Assembly (NCBI GenBank): GCA_022340615.1
Contig: JAJDNO010000016.1
Location: forward strand, 1 to 55,374
DNA from: Gallionella sp.
GTDB lineage: Bacteria; Pseudomonadota; Gammaproteobacteria; Burkholderiales; Gallionellaceae
Reading direction: 5' to 3'
DNA length: 55,374 nucleotides
Below are positions 54,810 through 55,374 of this stretch, piece after piece. The notes below the pieces were generated by a model. It ran no database searches. It worked only from the letters and a program-made list of their open reading frames with translations, and was not told the origin of the DNA. A program made the position numbers and the translations under genes. Position 1 is the first letter of the stretch. Every line of letters starts with the position of its first letter.

Positions 54810-55374
54810 GCATTCAATCCGATCCCTTCCAAGACACGGTTTGCGCCTTTCTTTTTATTCTGCATTCTGTTTTTGTTGCCTGCCTTTTCATGGGCTGCGC
54901 CGGATTGGTCGGCCGACATTCTGTATTTTGTGCTGATCGACCGTTATGCCGATGGCGATAGCAGTAACAATCTCAGAGTTCAACGCAGCAACCCCGGTGG
55001 CTATCATGGAGGAGATCTGAAGGGCCTGACCCAGCATCTCGATGAACTAGCCGATCTCGGCATCACAGCGTTGTGGATCAACCCGGTGCAAAAACAGATA
55101 TCCAAACCGGTTTATGCCAGCGCCCCGGCCATCCTTGGCATACCGGAATTCCAGCACTGGGGCTTCCATGGCTACTGGATCGATGATTTCAACGCGATCG
55201 AGCCTCAGTTCGGCACACTTGATGATCTGAAACATCTGGTTGCCGAAGCGCACAAGCGGCATATCAAGGTCTTGCTCGACGTGGTTTACAACCATGCCGG
55301 ATACGGTTCCCATTACGAAACGCTAAAAACTTCGGATGGACAGCCCTGGATGCGCAGCGGCGAAGGAAACTGCG
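54798..55374 (+). CDS. Exported GH13 alpha-amylase family glycosidase (3' end missing)
   Basis: The first 192 residues of a secreted glycoside hydrolase family 13 enzyme; it runs off the window. The signal peptide is about residues 1-34 (FAPFFLFCILFLLPAFSWA-A). The (beta/alpha)8 barrel begins WSADILYFVLIDRYADGD, followed by GGYHGGDLKGLTQHLDELADLGITALWINPV and conserved region I DVVYNHAG at 161-168. The substrate (starch, glycogen, trehalose-type sugars) cannot be read from this part. No nearer in-frame start exists, since a stop lies at 54774-54776. There is no good ribosome-binding site directly before the ATG. Confidence 0.88.
   Translation, partial: MNFRAFNPIPSKTRFAPFFLFCILFLLPAFSWAAPDWSADILYFVLIDRYADGDSSNNLRVQRSNPGGYHGGDLKGLTQHLDELADLGITALWINPVQKQISKPVYASAPAILGIPEFQHWGFHGYWIDDFNAIEPQFGTLDDLKHLVAEAHKRHIKVLLDVVYNHAGYGSHYETLKTSDGQPWMRSGEGNC

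Overview
The window is about 55 kb of ordinary bacterial chromosome from a Gram-negative betaproteobacterium. Evidence for this is the gene order (carB-greA-yhbY-rlmE-ftsH-folP-glmM; clpA-clpS-csp; fmdB-DUF502-aspS-nudB; rplU-rpmA-obgE-proB; trxA-rho), moderately high GC, and -10 boxes of the form TATAATNCGC. From memory of similar loci a Gallionellaceae-like (Nitrosomonadales) organism is a reasonable guess, but it was not verified. I found no tRNA or rRNA genes, insertion sequences, prophage or CRISPR arrays. Coding density is very high and most operons have one- to four-base overlaps.

Layout. 1-10.5 kb: pyrimidine synthesis (carB, cut by the window start), greA, rRNA maturation (yhbY, rlmE), the FtsH protease, a small haem-monooxygenase-like gene, folP, glmM and gluQRS. 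10.5-13.5 kb: the ClpA/ClpS N-degron protease adaptor pair, divergent from a cold-shock gene with a structured leader. 13.5-18.4 kb: a monomeric-type isocitrate dehydrogenase divergent from rluE, a small exported orphan, and an RhlE helicase. 18.6-25.9 kb: fmdB, a DUF502 membrane protein, aspS, then a secreted barnase-type ribonuclease with a barstar-type inhibitor wedged tightly before nudB and nadA, followed by an exo/endonuclease-family protein and cardiolipin synthase. 25.9-34.5 kb: an Atm1-type ABC transporter, a PBP7-type endopeptidase, an anchored orphan, the proB/obgE/rpmA/rplU operon, rho, trxA and a 7Fe ferredoxin.

34.6-41.7 kb is a DNA-repair block: an AddB-like Fe-S nuclease and an AddA-like helicase-nuclease, overlapping by 8 bases, then an SPL-like radical SAM protein whose promoter carries a perfect 14-base palindrome at the predicted start of transcription. 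41.7-51.5 kb is redox-flavoured: a carboxymuconolactone-decarboxylase-family protein with an exported FmdE-like protein, Fe superoxide dismutase, a 3'-5' exonuclease, rlmD, a rhodanese, pyruvate:ferredoxin oxidoreductase (nifJ), and an AT-rich exported DsrE-like gene behind a leader able to form competing RNA structures. 51.7-55.4 kb: a DsbG plus membrane-bound TlpA-like thiol-redox pair, bordered on both sides by diverged copies of one terminator/3'UTR element, a Bax-inhibitor-1 family protein, and the start of an exported GH13 glycosidase that runs off the window.

Most of the window is conserved housekeeping. The points most worth a second look are the ribonuclease/inhibitor pair inside the aspS-nudB-nadA operon, the exported FmdE-like/CMD pair, the AT-rich DsrE-like gene with its leader, the palindromic operator of the radical SAM gene, the truncated Lgt-like/TlpA fusion and the duplicated terminators around it. 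None of these is clearly a new system on sequence reading alone.
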